The notes under the pieces are model-generated. The model was not told the DNA's origin. It was given only the letters and a program-made list of their open reading frames with translations, and did no database searches. DNA of 64,000 nt, from contig NC_046681.1 in assembly GCF_009870125.1 (NCBI RefSeq), positions 12,351,001 through 12,415,000 on the forward strand, given 5' to 3'. This stretch comes from Drosophila pseudoobscura (taxonomy: Eukaryota; Arthropoda; Insecta; Diptera; Drosophilidae). Shown piece by piece: positions 12,421-24,735 of the stretch; the stretch's first letter is position 1, and every line of letters starts with the position of its first letter. Both the position numbers and the translations under genes were made by a program.

Positions 12421-15400
12421 ATGCCTGTCAAAATATATAAAGGTGTATAGGTCAGAGGTGTGTATGGCTTATGGCTGGATATGTGTATTTAAGTGCTTTA
12501 TTAAGTGCAGTTGCATAATCTTAATTGAAATTGCATAATCATTTTTGGCCACACAGACAATTTGCAGTCAAGTTTGACAGTTATGCTGCTTCGGTCTGCT
12601 GTTAAACTGCCAATTAGTTTAACAACAGCAACAGAGGGGAAGGGGTCTATGGCTCTGTGGTCTAAGGGAAACGGAAACGAGGCCGCCATTGGACCAAAAC
12701 TTCAAACACAGAGGCACAGGCAAACATCTGGAGAGTGAGCCACGACGAGGAGGAGTAGGCGGAGTCTGCTGGATTGGATCTACAGAGAGAGAGTGAGTCA
12801 GGAGGAGCAGCAGGGAGGATGGAGTGGTGGTAAATCACTGGCTAAATAGACAGCCAAAAAGACGTCCGACGTTTTTGGTCAGTTACAGTTACATCAATTG
12901 GCAGCAGCAGCAGCAGCGGCAGCAGCAGCAGCGGCAGACAGTCGCACACACACACACTGAACCAAATGGACAACAATGGTCTGGGGACATGTTGTTCTCG
13001 TAGTGTTGGCCAGGCCCAAACAGGATCTGCGATGCCCAGACAGACCGGGGCAAGGAGGCAAATGAAGATTATTATCGTTTGGGGGCACCAGAAGCATCAA
13101 TCGGTAGCAGTAGCATTTCACACTTTGACTTCAACTCACTCACATTTACGTCACTCCATGGGCAAGGGCCCGTTCCGGCCCGGCCTCTAACTATTGTCTC
13201 GAACCACTCAAAGAACAAACAGGATTCAGTGGAATCGGTTGGGCGTGGTCTCTTTGCTGCTTAAAGGACTATTCATGTTGATTATTACACCACTCGAAAG
13301 CAGACAGGACGGCCTTGTTTGTGTTTGCGACAACCGATAGTTAAACAAGAGAATGCCCCCAAAGAGAGTGGAGAAAAATAATGAAAACCAGCAAGCAGTT
13401 TTTCATGTTTTATTAGCTCTTGTTTGCATTAACAATTAAACGCTGGCCTGGCCATGAGAGGGCGGGGCAAACATACATATACTCTCGTACCAGGACGAGG
13501 ACGAGAGTCCTCGCACCCGAGTGTACACATTTGAATAGATGCTCCATTTGGAATACCCTTTAGCTGGTCAAGTGGAAAGCCGCCCCGCATTTATTATTCG
13601 CATATATTTGCGCACAATTTTCATCTGCATTGAGGTGCAGAGTGGCTTTTGGTTAGGGGTTCATTTGATTTGAATTACAGTTGCCATCATTTCGATTTTC
13701 ATAATTTTGTGTAACTTTTCGAGTACCAAAATTTTGTACGGGCTTTAGAGAGTGTTGGGTGATTGGGTAATGAAGTCGTCAAAACAAACACATTTTTGTG
13801 GCAAACATTCTTTGTATTTACTTTATCTTTAGGATTGGTTCTGCCAATAAGTCAGAGCAGGCATCTTTCTTTGCTGGAGATATTTGTTTTCCCCTAATTG
13901 AAATGGAGTTTAAGGCAGGAAACACCTTATTTCAGGCTGGAATTCATAAACCCCCGAGTAAATGTAGTCCCAGAATTATTCTGAATATTGCAGGTGGGAA
14001 TAAATCAGTTTTTAAGCTTTTTCAAGAACGAATTTAAAGAATACAAGCATCAATTTTCGTCTTTAAAATATACCTATATAAGGGGAAAAACGCCCACGCT
14101 TCGTACGCCAACCCCCGGCTCACTAGCTTCGCTCGATCGCAGTTCTTTGCCCGTCTTTGGTGCAGTAAGTCTTTATACGACTATACTTTTGCCTAAAACC
14201 GTCCTGCCCATTTATTTCCTTAGGTAAAAAGACTAACATTCATCTGCCATCTTTCCAAAGCCATAAGCTATTTTTCTCGAGGAGATACCTAAAGAAACCA
14301 CCTCTTGTTTTCCTTTGAAAGACATTCCCACTCCTTATAATCCCCACATTTGTGTCATTCAATTTTTCTGTTTCCAATTTTAGCACAAATCAAACAAAAA
14401 TTGTGCACCAAATACTCCCTCAATCAACTTTAATATTGTCTCAGTGCCAAATTGTGAATATTTTGTCTTGAATGCATAAAGAAATTGTTCGTTTTAGAAA
14501 GTCAAACTGACCAGCAGATGATCAATAAGCTAATGGGATGCAACTTTTCACTCTTGACCCAATATGCCACACACACAATTTGATGTCCTGGCTGTCCTGT
14601 CCAGTCCAGTCTCGTCCCGCTCCTGGCTGCCTGGAGGCGGAGTGGAGTGCATTCTGAGCTTTTGAGGCATGCAATGTTTGTGTTTGGTTGCCGCCCACAT
14701 CAAATGTGGCCAGAGTCCAGGCGCTGTGCACCCGAAGCTCTCTCCTCAACAAAAACAACATTCAACATCAAATAAAAATGCTGTCCTCTTACCCATGGCT
14801 GCTTTTCAGAGAGTGTCTGTGTGTTTGTCCTGCAGGACATACTTATGGTTGTATGATGCAGTCAAACGGACAATATTGAAGTACATACTCGTGTAGAACA
14901 AGCTATTCCATTTGAGGCCTTTGAATAATTAATGCCACTAAAAATGTTTCTTCGTGCATGTTGTTGGTCCAGGCCCACTATAATGCAACTTTCAGATACA
15001 TATCTATCTTTCAAAATGAAGTACATAGACGAGAGTGTGTGCATTCATTTTTCTAACCCAAAAGTTTGTACATTTTGAACAACTATTGGCTTTATCCTAT
15101 GGAGAATTCTAACCTACAGGGTCTTTCCTTTTTTTGGAGGCTTCTTTTTATGGTATAGTATTTTTTAGGAATAATTTCGAAAGACATTTATGTTCAAAAA
15201 AGGTCTCTAGTCTTCCTATGAAATTTTAAAGTAAAACCAGCAGAAGAGCCGCTTTGGAGCATTGTCAAAAAAGTGTATACTATATTTATTCTTTTGCTAG
15301 AAATACTCCTGATTTATAGACACTGTCGATCAGCTTTTATGAACAACCAACTCTACCCTTTACTGGCAGCTAAAAAATATTAAATAATTCTCAAAAGTTT

Positions 15401-17340
15401 GTTTATTTCAAGAGCCTTTGAAGTACAATTTTACGTTTATTTTTAATGATTTAAATAAAATACATAGACACCCATCTGTGAGGGCAAAAATCAATTTAAA
15501 ATGCAAAAAAAAGGTATACTTTTTTAGATTAAAACTCTCTCTAAAAAAAAATACATTTTCGAGTGGATTCTCGTATTTTCCATATATTTGTATAAAATTA
15601 AGCCCCAATGCATTGTGGCGGCAAACTTTAAGTATCTCTTTGTCTCTAGTGTTTGCCTTTGATCGTGTTAGCTAATCTTCAGGGCCATACAATTTATGGG
15701 GGATACTTAAATTTTATATAGTTGTCGATAGCCGACAATGGACACAAAAAGTATATACATATATCTGGTGGGGGTACATAAAGAATATGCAGGGGATAAT
15801 CTCTGAAGCGTTGTGTTCTCTCGGCGCCATGACAAATCGTCCTTATCGCAGGGCCATATAAACATATACAAAAACCAGGGGAGCAATTCGCACGCACCAG
15901 GCACAAAAAAAAGGAAACCACCAAGGAGGGGACACGAATGGAGAGCCTGATAAAGATGTTTTGCTGTTGTCTTTGCTTTTTTTACGACTTCAATTAACTG
16001 CTGTGCCGTGTCCGGGGCCATTCTGAAGAGCAATCCTGGTCCTGGTCCTGGTCCTGGTCCTGGTCCTGGTCGTGGTCCTGGTCCTGGTCCTGGTCCCAGT
16101 CCCGGTCCAATCCGAGTCTCGTGTGGATGAGTGGATTTGCGTTCATAATTTTTTATCTTCTCGACTAAAGTTGTTCGCATTGTTGTTCCTCTTTGGCATG
16201 CATCATTAGTTAGCTTAATGTAGTGCATGGATATCCTAGTAGTGGACCACGCCCCACTAGAAGAAAGGAACGAAGGAGGGAGGCAGGTGCCTTCTGCTGT
16301 GGAGCGGAGTGGAGTGGTCATCAGCTAGAACAAAAGCACAGGCATGTCCATGGATATAGATACCAATCACGATTCGCACACACACACACACATATACATA
16401 TACACAAGAGAGAGATTTTCCCATTGAAGAAAAACGGCAATCAATTGCCAAAATAGAACAGACTTAACGTTTCGCTGCTCTCCGCTGGCTCGTGGGCAAA
16501 ACAGTGAACACTCGATAGTCGAAAACATTATGGAGCTATCTGTAAAGTTTGATTATAGTTTTGGGGTAATATTCTCTGTTAAAATAGTGACATTTTCTTC
16601 CTGCTTTCGACTGGGTCTGCCCCTCTACCCCTTAGCGTGTGCTCACTGCTTTTGACCAGCAAAGATAATCGCCGCAAAAACTGCTCCACTTATGCTCGCT
16701 GGGCCATTTAGACGCGAACCAGCAGCAGCACCATTGGGTCCGGGCGATGCTTACAACTTCGCCCCAAAGCCAAACCCCATGGTTGCCACTGGGCCCTGCC
16801 ACCGCCCCCGCCCCCCCTGAATCTACGGCTTAGTTTCATGACTCCACTCCACCTCTAGATTACCTATACTCCTTCGCCAATCCCTCGAAATGTTCCGCCA
16901 GGTTCGGAACGCGGGCGGCCTTTGTGTGTTTGACGTTTATGTTAACATGTGTGTTGTTGTCTGCCAGCGCGTGTCTCTGTGGGTGATAGCGTTTGTATCT
17001 GTGTGTGTGTGTGTTTGTGTGTGTGTGTGGCTGTAGTTGTTGTTATGTGCGTGCCCTTCCTTCTGGGGCTGAGCATCTGCGGCGTGCCAGAAACCCAAAG
17101 TCTGGGATCTGAAGCTGGGAGCCATCCGCTGCTGGATGCTGCCCCGTCTGCCCCGCGACTGAAACGCTTTTGTGTGTGTGTCTGCTTTACTGCTTTTGCC
17201 CCCGTCGAACAGTGGAACAAATTATGCGGAAAATCGAATGAGCATGCGTTTGTGTGTCTGTGTGTGTGTGTGTCTGTGTGTGACTACAATACATTAATAG
17301 GGCAACAAGATACTTAATATTATCTCAATTCATTTAAACA
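12421..17340. other. Non-coding DNA with microsatellites
   Basis: Contains a (CAG)n run at 12901-12936, (CA)n at 12949-12957 and 16379-16392, a hexamer array at 16034-16098, and (TG)n runs at 16998-17030, 17170-17181 and 17260-17282. The open frames are products of these repeats or of GC-rich non-coding DNA. No splice-linked exon series is visible. Confidence 0.5.
16034..16098. repeat. (TCCTGG)n hexamer microsatellite, about 11 units
   Basis: Units of GGTCCT run with one GGTCGT interruption near 16068. In one frame it encodes Pro-Gly repeats, which inflates a 204-codon minus-strand open frame that I do not accept as a gene. Confidence 0.9.
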
Positions 17341-17848
17341 GCCAAGAAGGGAGGGTGGGGGAAACGCTGGTGAAATGAATATTAAATTAGGAATAAATCA
17401 TCTATAATCGGATGTTGGTAAATGGAATGCTCTATTATTACTATACAAAAACCCAAATAATATTTTCCATATATCTTTTATAGGTTTCGAGAATCTCTTA
17501 CTGAAAATTAAAAAATTTGTTTGTATTTTTGCATACTTTAAGGCCTATGTCTTTTCCCGATTTCATATTCCTTATTTTGTACTTTTTTCCCCCACCCAAA
17601 ATTTTCTCAGAGAAATGGAAATATTTTTAAGTTAATAAAATTAGTTTTCAATAAATATTTTTAACCCATTCGAGGCGTGTACTCTCCCTATTGGATTTTA
17701 CATTCTGGCTTTCATTCTCCTACTCTAAATTTCTGAACTAGAACTAGATATTCCTATATTCCATAGATAGATTCTATAGATATTCAATCAATTTTTCTAG
17801 ATCTTTTAAGTACTTTTGGTTCCATATTTAATGGGAACATTGATCTTA

Positions 17849-18255
17849 TTTCCTATTGTTAATATTTCCTATTATTTTTATTTCCTATTATTATTATTTC
17901 CTATTATTATTATATTCTATTATTATTATTTCCTGTTATTTTTAATTTCTATTATTTCTGTGTCCTATTATTATTATTATTTCCTATTATTATTATTTTC
18001 TATATTATTAATTTCCTATATTATTATTTCCTATTATTATTATTTAGTATTATTATTATTTCCTATTATTTCTATTATTATTATTATTTATTATTCCTAT
18101 TTCCTATTATTATTATTTCATATTATTATTATTATTTCTTTTTTTATTATTTATTTTTATTATTATTTCTTTTTATTATTATTTCCTATTATTTATATTT
18201 TCTATTATTATTATTTACTATTATTATTATTTCTTATTATTTTTATTCCTAATTT
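17849..18255. repeat. TTA/TTTCCTATTATTA simple-repeat array
   Basis: About 400 bp of TTA triplets punctuated by TTTCCTATTA. The open frame across it encodes only Tyr/Ile/Phe/Leu repeats and is an artefact of the composition. Confidence 0.9.
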
Positions 18256-18601
18256 TGCAGTTCAAATTTTGTATTTTGTGTACTCTGAATTCTAAAAAAA
18301 AACTTCTTGCATTCCACTCTCTTTATGACTACTTTTTCCTCCTTCCCTATTCAAAAATTCATATACCTTTTCTGTAATTTTTTTGACCCTTTCTCTATCA
18401 CTTTCCACCCACTGTTTCGATAATTTCACCCACTCACCCGATAATCTCTTCCACTGTGCATTTATGGCCTTTGTTTAACTTTTCTCCTCGCTGCTTGTTG
18501 CCGCCTTTTGTTGTTTTGTTTTGTTTTGTTTTGCTTTCGTTTTGGTTAGCAGTTGGATGGAAAATGCGCGGCAGGGAGGCAAAAGGGGGGAAAGCCATAG
18601 C

Positions 18602-18639
<38 letters not shown>

Positions 18640-21600
18640 GCACAGTGGAAGATGGAGCTGGGAGGAGAGCCATAAAAAAGCGCTCGAGGTTGTTAAATTG
18701 ACAACGTTAAACACTTTGTTTGGCATTTTCTGCATTATTAGGCCAACTGCTGCCGCCGCCGCTTGTCGCTGTAATTGATGCCAGGGCAAAACAGGACCCG
18801 CCCACACCCGCCGAGAGTCAAAGAGTGGGCTATATCCCCCAGCCCTCCATCCCCCCATCCACAATCGCCACGAGTGTGGCAGCCCCTTTCGAAGCAGTGA
18901 TTTAAATGGCTCAAAAGTTAAGTTTTCGTAATGCGTAAGCGGCTTAGATGGAGGAGGAGCTCTCTCATATATGAACATTTGCGTGGGAAAACCTTTTTGC
19001 AGACAGAAAGACACTAAGACAGGGACCTGCTGTATCTGTGTGTCTGGGTGTTTGAGTGTGTGTGAATAAACATTTCCACTGTTTTGGAGGCTCTCGTCAA
19101 CTGAATTTCACTGTCAATTTCAAGTGACATTATTATATTGAAAAGTTTTTAATCCATTTAAGTGGCTGTCGAGGGAAAAGGATAAAGATGAAATCAAATG
19201 AAACGAAACGCAACGAGAAACGAGACCGAAAACGAGATGAGTGGATCACATCCGACAGCCGTTGAGTGGAGCATTAGAGTTGGGGAATTGCTGTTTTATC
19301 CATAAAATTCGATTAAATGCCAACAGCAACAACAACAACAACAACGACCAAAAAGGTTAAGAACCGAAAGAAAAAAAATCTCCGACTCTGAGTCTGACAT
19401 CCTGCCGCATCCTGATGCGTTTTTCTTTATCCTGAAATTAGGCACGAGCGCACGTAAATCTGTTGAATGTCATGTCAAAGGGCAAAAGAGGCAGCCGAGC
19501 AGCAAGAGCTCGTAAAGTCCTTCCGCTGCTGCCTTCTTCTTCGTTCATTTTTTTTTTTTGTTTTTTATGACAGACAAGGCAGAAAAAGGATTATATTCGC
19601 GTACCCACCGCCCCCACATCACATCAACCCATCAAAAACTTCTCTCTCAAGCAAATCGCATAAAATGCAAAAAACGTATTAAAATTGACAATAAAGCGAA
19701 TTTTTTACGAGTGGGGGGGGAGATGGGAGGGAGATCTGCAAAGCGATGGCGTAGCAGGGTTTAAATTTTTGGAAAAATACCAAACACCACTTTAAAGCTC
19801 GTTATGCATTTTTTATGCCCGCGTACAAGCGGAACAATAAGCGGCAACCCAGTAGCAAAACGGAATAAAGGTCCTGTTTATTTGCCACTTAATTTGCTGC
19901 AGGTCTGCCTGTTGCCCTTACAACATCCAAGAGGCAGGCAGGCAGTCAGGCAGGCGCCAGTGGAGCAGGAGCTGTGCTTTTCTTTCACCTTCTGCAGAAC
20001 CACTCGAGTACAAAATATCCGCTCAGCTGCAACTTATGGGGCACCTGCTACTCCACACACTGGCTCCGCCTGCCTGCCCCTCCTCCAGCCATATGCATAA
20101 GCACGTGTCTGACTAGTGGCCCTGTCCTTAGCCTCTGGCACCCGGTACGCCACCCCTTCATCTTTGGCAATTCCCAGCTCAAGTTTTGTTTGTTATAGTT
20201 CTGCCATTTCTGTGGACCTACCAACGTCTGGGTTTACTCTATTCGAAAGGGAAATACTTCGATTGTACTTGAGTTTTCACACGGAAATTGTGGGGCGGCA
20301 AATGGGGGGCCTTAGGGGTGGTAAATGGATATTATTCCTTATAATGGTACTTTTTCATTTGATAAGCATCTTAACAAATTTTTATTTAATTTTAATGTTT
20401 AAAATTCAAAAAAAAAAAAATATATATATATATAAAAACATTAAAGAAATTTTAAAAAATGATAAAGCTTATTTATTTATAAATATTATTTATATATTAT
20501 TTCTGATATTACCACATGATGCAATTGCAACACCTTTGGGAGGAAAATGTATATTAATACTTATAAGGGTCCTTATTTATTTGATAAATATTTTTTCCTA
20601 TTTTTTTTACCTTATTTTAGCGATTCAAATTAAAAAAATTTCAAAAAAGGTTTTTTTTAATGAAAATAATTATTATTTTTTTTAATAGAAAATGAAAACT
20701 AAATAATCCAAAAACCAATTTGTTCGTTACGTGGAAATGTGGAAACTTATTCTAAATAAAATACTTCGAACCCTTCAACTATCCTCCATCATAAGATCTA
20801 TCTAAAGATCTATTAAATATTATACCACAGAAACAAAAGGAAAATGAATTAATTGCTCGTATTCCATTTTTCTTTCTTTAGACTGATTTTCATAACTAAA
20901 ATTTAAAAAAAAATAAAAAAAAAAATTCATAGTATAAAATATAATTAATAATCCATAATCTTTAATTAATCCTCCTTAATTAAAACACTCACAAACCTTA
21001 ATGTAGCATCGACCATTCGATATATCTAAAATTATACAAAAACTGACCTTTTTCCTCTCCAGAGAATCAGCCTTTATCCACATTAATTTTTTTCAAGCAC
21101 AATCTTTTTCTGTCGAATTTATGGAATAAAAACCTTTGCAAAAATATCAAAGACCATAATTTTAACATGAACAATTATTTCACTTGCATATTCCATGGAT
21201 AATTTATTCATTTTAGCACCTGTTTCAAAGGCACGTTTTTTTGCTGGCCGCCCAAAAGAGCATTCGTGGGTCGTATTTTTGGTCAAATTCCTTTTGCTAG
21301 TTGTGTCTGTTGAGAGAGTTATTACAGAGAGTTGCAAAGCATAAAAATTTCCTACTACTTGGCTTCAGCGAAGCGTAAAAACTTATAGCTTGTCTATTCG
21401 ACTCAAACACACAGCAGGAGAAAGAGAGAGGGAGGGAGAGGGAGGAGAGCCTGGGGGGAAAACTGACCTGAGAGACGCGGTGTGGAGAGAGATCCTATAT
21501 CCGTTTCGTCTGTCTACCTCAGACCAAGGCACTGGGTGCTCCTCCTATTTGGCGTTGTTGCACTTTGTTTGTTTGTGCCGGTAATATTTCCTTAAATCGA

Positions 21601-24440
21601 GTAAACAAGTGGAACTCAACAAAGCGGAAACGGAAGCACAATGCGTAGCGCACACACACACACACACACACACAGAGAGAGAGAGATACAACCAAATAGA
21701 CTCACGTATACATGAGTGTTGCTTCCTTCATGTAAGCTCCTTCTGCTGCTGATGCTTATGCTGCTGCTGTTGCCCTACGCGGGATATTGTCTCAAAATAT
21801 GGCGGCAAATATATTTTTGCTCCTCCGCTCAGCTGCAATAACATCCTCCCCCCACAGCCCACCTCCACCACAAAGAGAAAACGAAGTGAAACCTAGAGAC
21901 AATGAGAGATGGAGAATGGAGAATGGCAGAATCTTAGGTTCGGTTTGACTCTGTTTTATGCCCTGGACGAGGGGTTTCAATGACTATTAGGCCATGAAGC
22001 AAGCACCTCTTTGATCTTATTAAATATAAAATGTATTTTATTTTTTCAAATTTTTCGCGTATTTTTTTTGCCAGTCATAGAGTTTTGAGGCATATTTTGA
22101 GTTGGAACTGGTATGATAAAACCACTATCATTGTATTACCATATATTATAGCCTTCTAAATAGCCATTAAGCATAGGTATTTGTGACTAAAAGGCTGACA
22201 AGTCCAGCGATTTAGGATCTAGGCAAGAATCTGTATTATCTCTTTCAGTCACCAAAAAATTCTACCTATAAAATGGATGTTTCGGTTTAAAAAGAATTCA
22301 ATTTAGAACATTATGGATTTATTTTCCTAGGAATATTTCAATATCTACCCTATTATTATTACAAACTGTTAGAGAAAAAAAGTGTTTTCTAAATAAATAT
22401 GAATTACTTTTAATTTGTACCAATCAAAGTGTGAGATTCTAAGAATTATATCAAAATGCAAAGAATTTTTATAAAAATACTACATCCTCATTTCTCTGTT
22501 TAATGCTTCACCCAAGAGGCTGTCTTCCTTTCATTACTTTTCGCATATGTTAAACTTATAATTATAAAATAAACCTCCCTTAGAGGGTATCAAGACAGTC
22601 TCTGCCAAAAAAGAAAAAAAAAAGATGAATACTTTTTGTTTTTCTTGGAAATTGCTGTTAAAAATAACAAAGCACATCGTGAGAGTTCTTCCTTGCTTGG
22701 CTGCCAACTTACTTCCTTCTTCCTTCGTATCCCTCTGCTCTTTCTTCCCCCCGTTACCCCACTTGTTGTTGTTTGTCTTAGTTATACCCATGGCCTCCGC
22801 CGCTTATTCAGTACCACTCTGATTCAATCCTCCACGAAATCTCCTCCAACCTCTCGTTTTCATTTACTTGACTCCGAATCGGTGGAAATTGAGACACACA
22901 CACAGGAGACAGCCAGCCAGCGAAACGGCAATTGTATTTATTTGCACTGCTAAATGGCATAATCGAAGACAAGTCGGGTCAAGGACTTGCCGACAGGCGT
23001 CGCTGCTGAGGGAATTCTCGAAGCGAATACCGGCCGTGACAGGCTTTGTTGCCACGTTGTCTCTCAATTGCAATGGATCTTCTTGTGCCCTCGCTCTGAT
23101 TCTGGTGTTAGCCTCGCATTTTGACATTCACTGGGGAGAGCAGACAGAGGAGTACACAAGTAAACAAATCAGAAAATCTCAAACAGATTGAGGACTTGGT
23201 TTTTGAAGAGTCACAAAAGGAATGATATAATGATTTGCAAGGGAAATATTCGATGGAAATAAGGCAGAGCAAGTGGATACATACTTCCTTAGAAAGAGAA
23301 AGGATTGGAGCTTGCTAATGTGGATTTTAGATTGGAAAAAGGAACAGATTCAGCTTGAAAAAAAATATGAAAGACCACAACATAAAGGTTCCAATAACCC
23401 CAAAAAAATATCTTAAAATAATATCTGATCTCAAGATTGAAAGGGGAATGAAGTTAACTATTATTCGTTGAATAATATCTCTGTTTATTTTCGTACAAAT
23501 ACAACAATTAAGCAGTTTCCCTTTCCTTTAAATAAGTCCTAAATTTGATACACTTCTTAGTTGAAAAACGTATAAACTTTTCCCAGGGAAAACCCTGAAC
23601 CTCAGACAATTATTTGCCCAAAAAAGCATTGGTTGCCATTTGGTTTACCCTTCAGAGTCTCTGTTTGCTTTTCCCTAATGAGCCCTAATCGATAGATGGA
23701 TGGATGGTTAGATGGTTGGGTTTTTAGGGAAGGGCACAGAGGCCTCTTGTTGACAGATTTTCTCCCCACAAAAACATTTAGAGCCTGCTTGAAAACCAGG
23801 GAAAACTTCAAAGCAATTTTAGGTAAAGTTAACAAGGAGAGCATTTATTAAATTCCACTTAAGTTTCCGCAAGTCTTTAGTTAAGCGCCCCTCCCTCCTC
23901 CCACTCGCCGACAGTTTCCCAGGAAATTCCCAGCTAAATAGCAAGAAAAGCTAACTAAAAAGTTGTTGCTTTTTTCACTCTCAACATATTTGAGATGCCT
24001 TCTCATCTCTGGAAAGGCGCCTGGCATAGCTCTCCGTCTCTCTCGCAGAGGTCTTTCTCTCTTGAATGAAGGAAAACTTGCGGCCGTGCGAGCAATAACT
24101 TTAAAAGAAAGACACAACTTGGGGCTTAAATTGTTTGTCATCAAATTATGTGCAAGTCGATTGTTGTTGCTGATGCTCTGGGCTGTGGTCACTGGGCTCG
24201 GGATTTTTTCGTTTCGGCCAAAAAAACCATAACCAAAAACTGAAAGAAAAATGTGGCAAGAACTACCGTTGACACTCCAATGTTTGAATACTCTTTCTAT
24301 AGCATAGTAAAAATGTATTTAAGCTAAAAATCACTTCATCAAGCTGTTGCCCAATAAATATATAAGTAAATCTTCTTGAATATTTTTTGACTTAAATACA
24401 AATAATTTTCCAACCTTTTTTTTACAGGCTCAGAATTTTT
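18256..24440. other. Non-coding DNA with microsatellites
   Basis: Contains (GA)n at 18602-18640, (CAA)n near 19324-19344, and (CA)n running into (GA)n at 21652-21687. A pair of diverged roughly 110-bp direct repeats lies near 20310-20410 and 20530-20640 inside an AT-rich block. No credible coding exon was found. Confidence 0.5.
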
Positions 24441-24735
24441 TTGTTCATATTTTTTTAACAATTTTTTTTATTTATTATATTTTGTAATTTTTTTTATTTT
24501 TTATATTTTGTAATTTGTTTGAATTTTATTTATTAATTAAATTTTATTTATTATTTAAATTTTATTATTTATTTTATTTTTATTTTTAATTTATTATTTA
24601 AATTTTATTTATTATTTATTTCATTATCTAAATTTTATTTATTATTTATTTTATTTGTTATTTATTTTATCATTTGAATTTTATTTATAATTGTTATTAT
24701 TATTATTTATTTTACTTATTTTGTATTTTATTTCT
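24441..24735. repeat. TTTATTTATTATTTAAA low-complexity array
   Basis: About 300 bp of T/A sequence with irregular repeats of ttttatttattatttaaat. It is similar in kind to the arrays at 4971-5640 and 17849-18255. No coding content. Confidence 0.8.

Noticed and set aside
15707..16321. 204-codon minus-strand frame
   Set aside because: Carried by the TCCTGG hexamer array (Pro-Gly run); flanks are not protein-like.
20116..20685. 189-codon plus-strand frame with hydrophobic stretches
   Set aside because: Ile/Phe/Leu/Lys content follows from AT-rich DNA and a direct repeat; no membrane-protein family resemblance.
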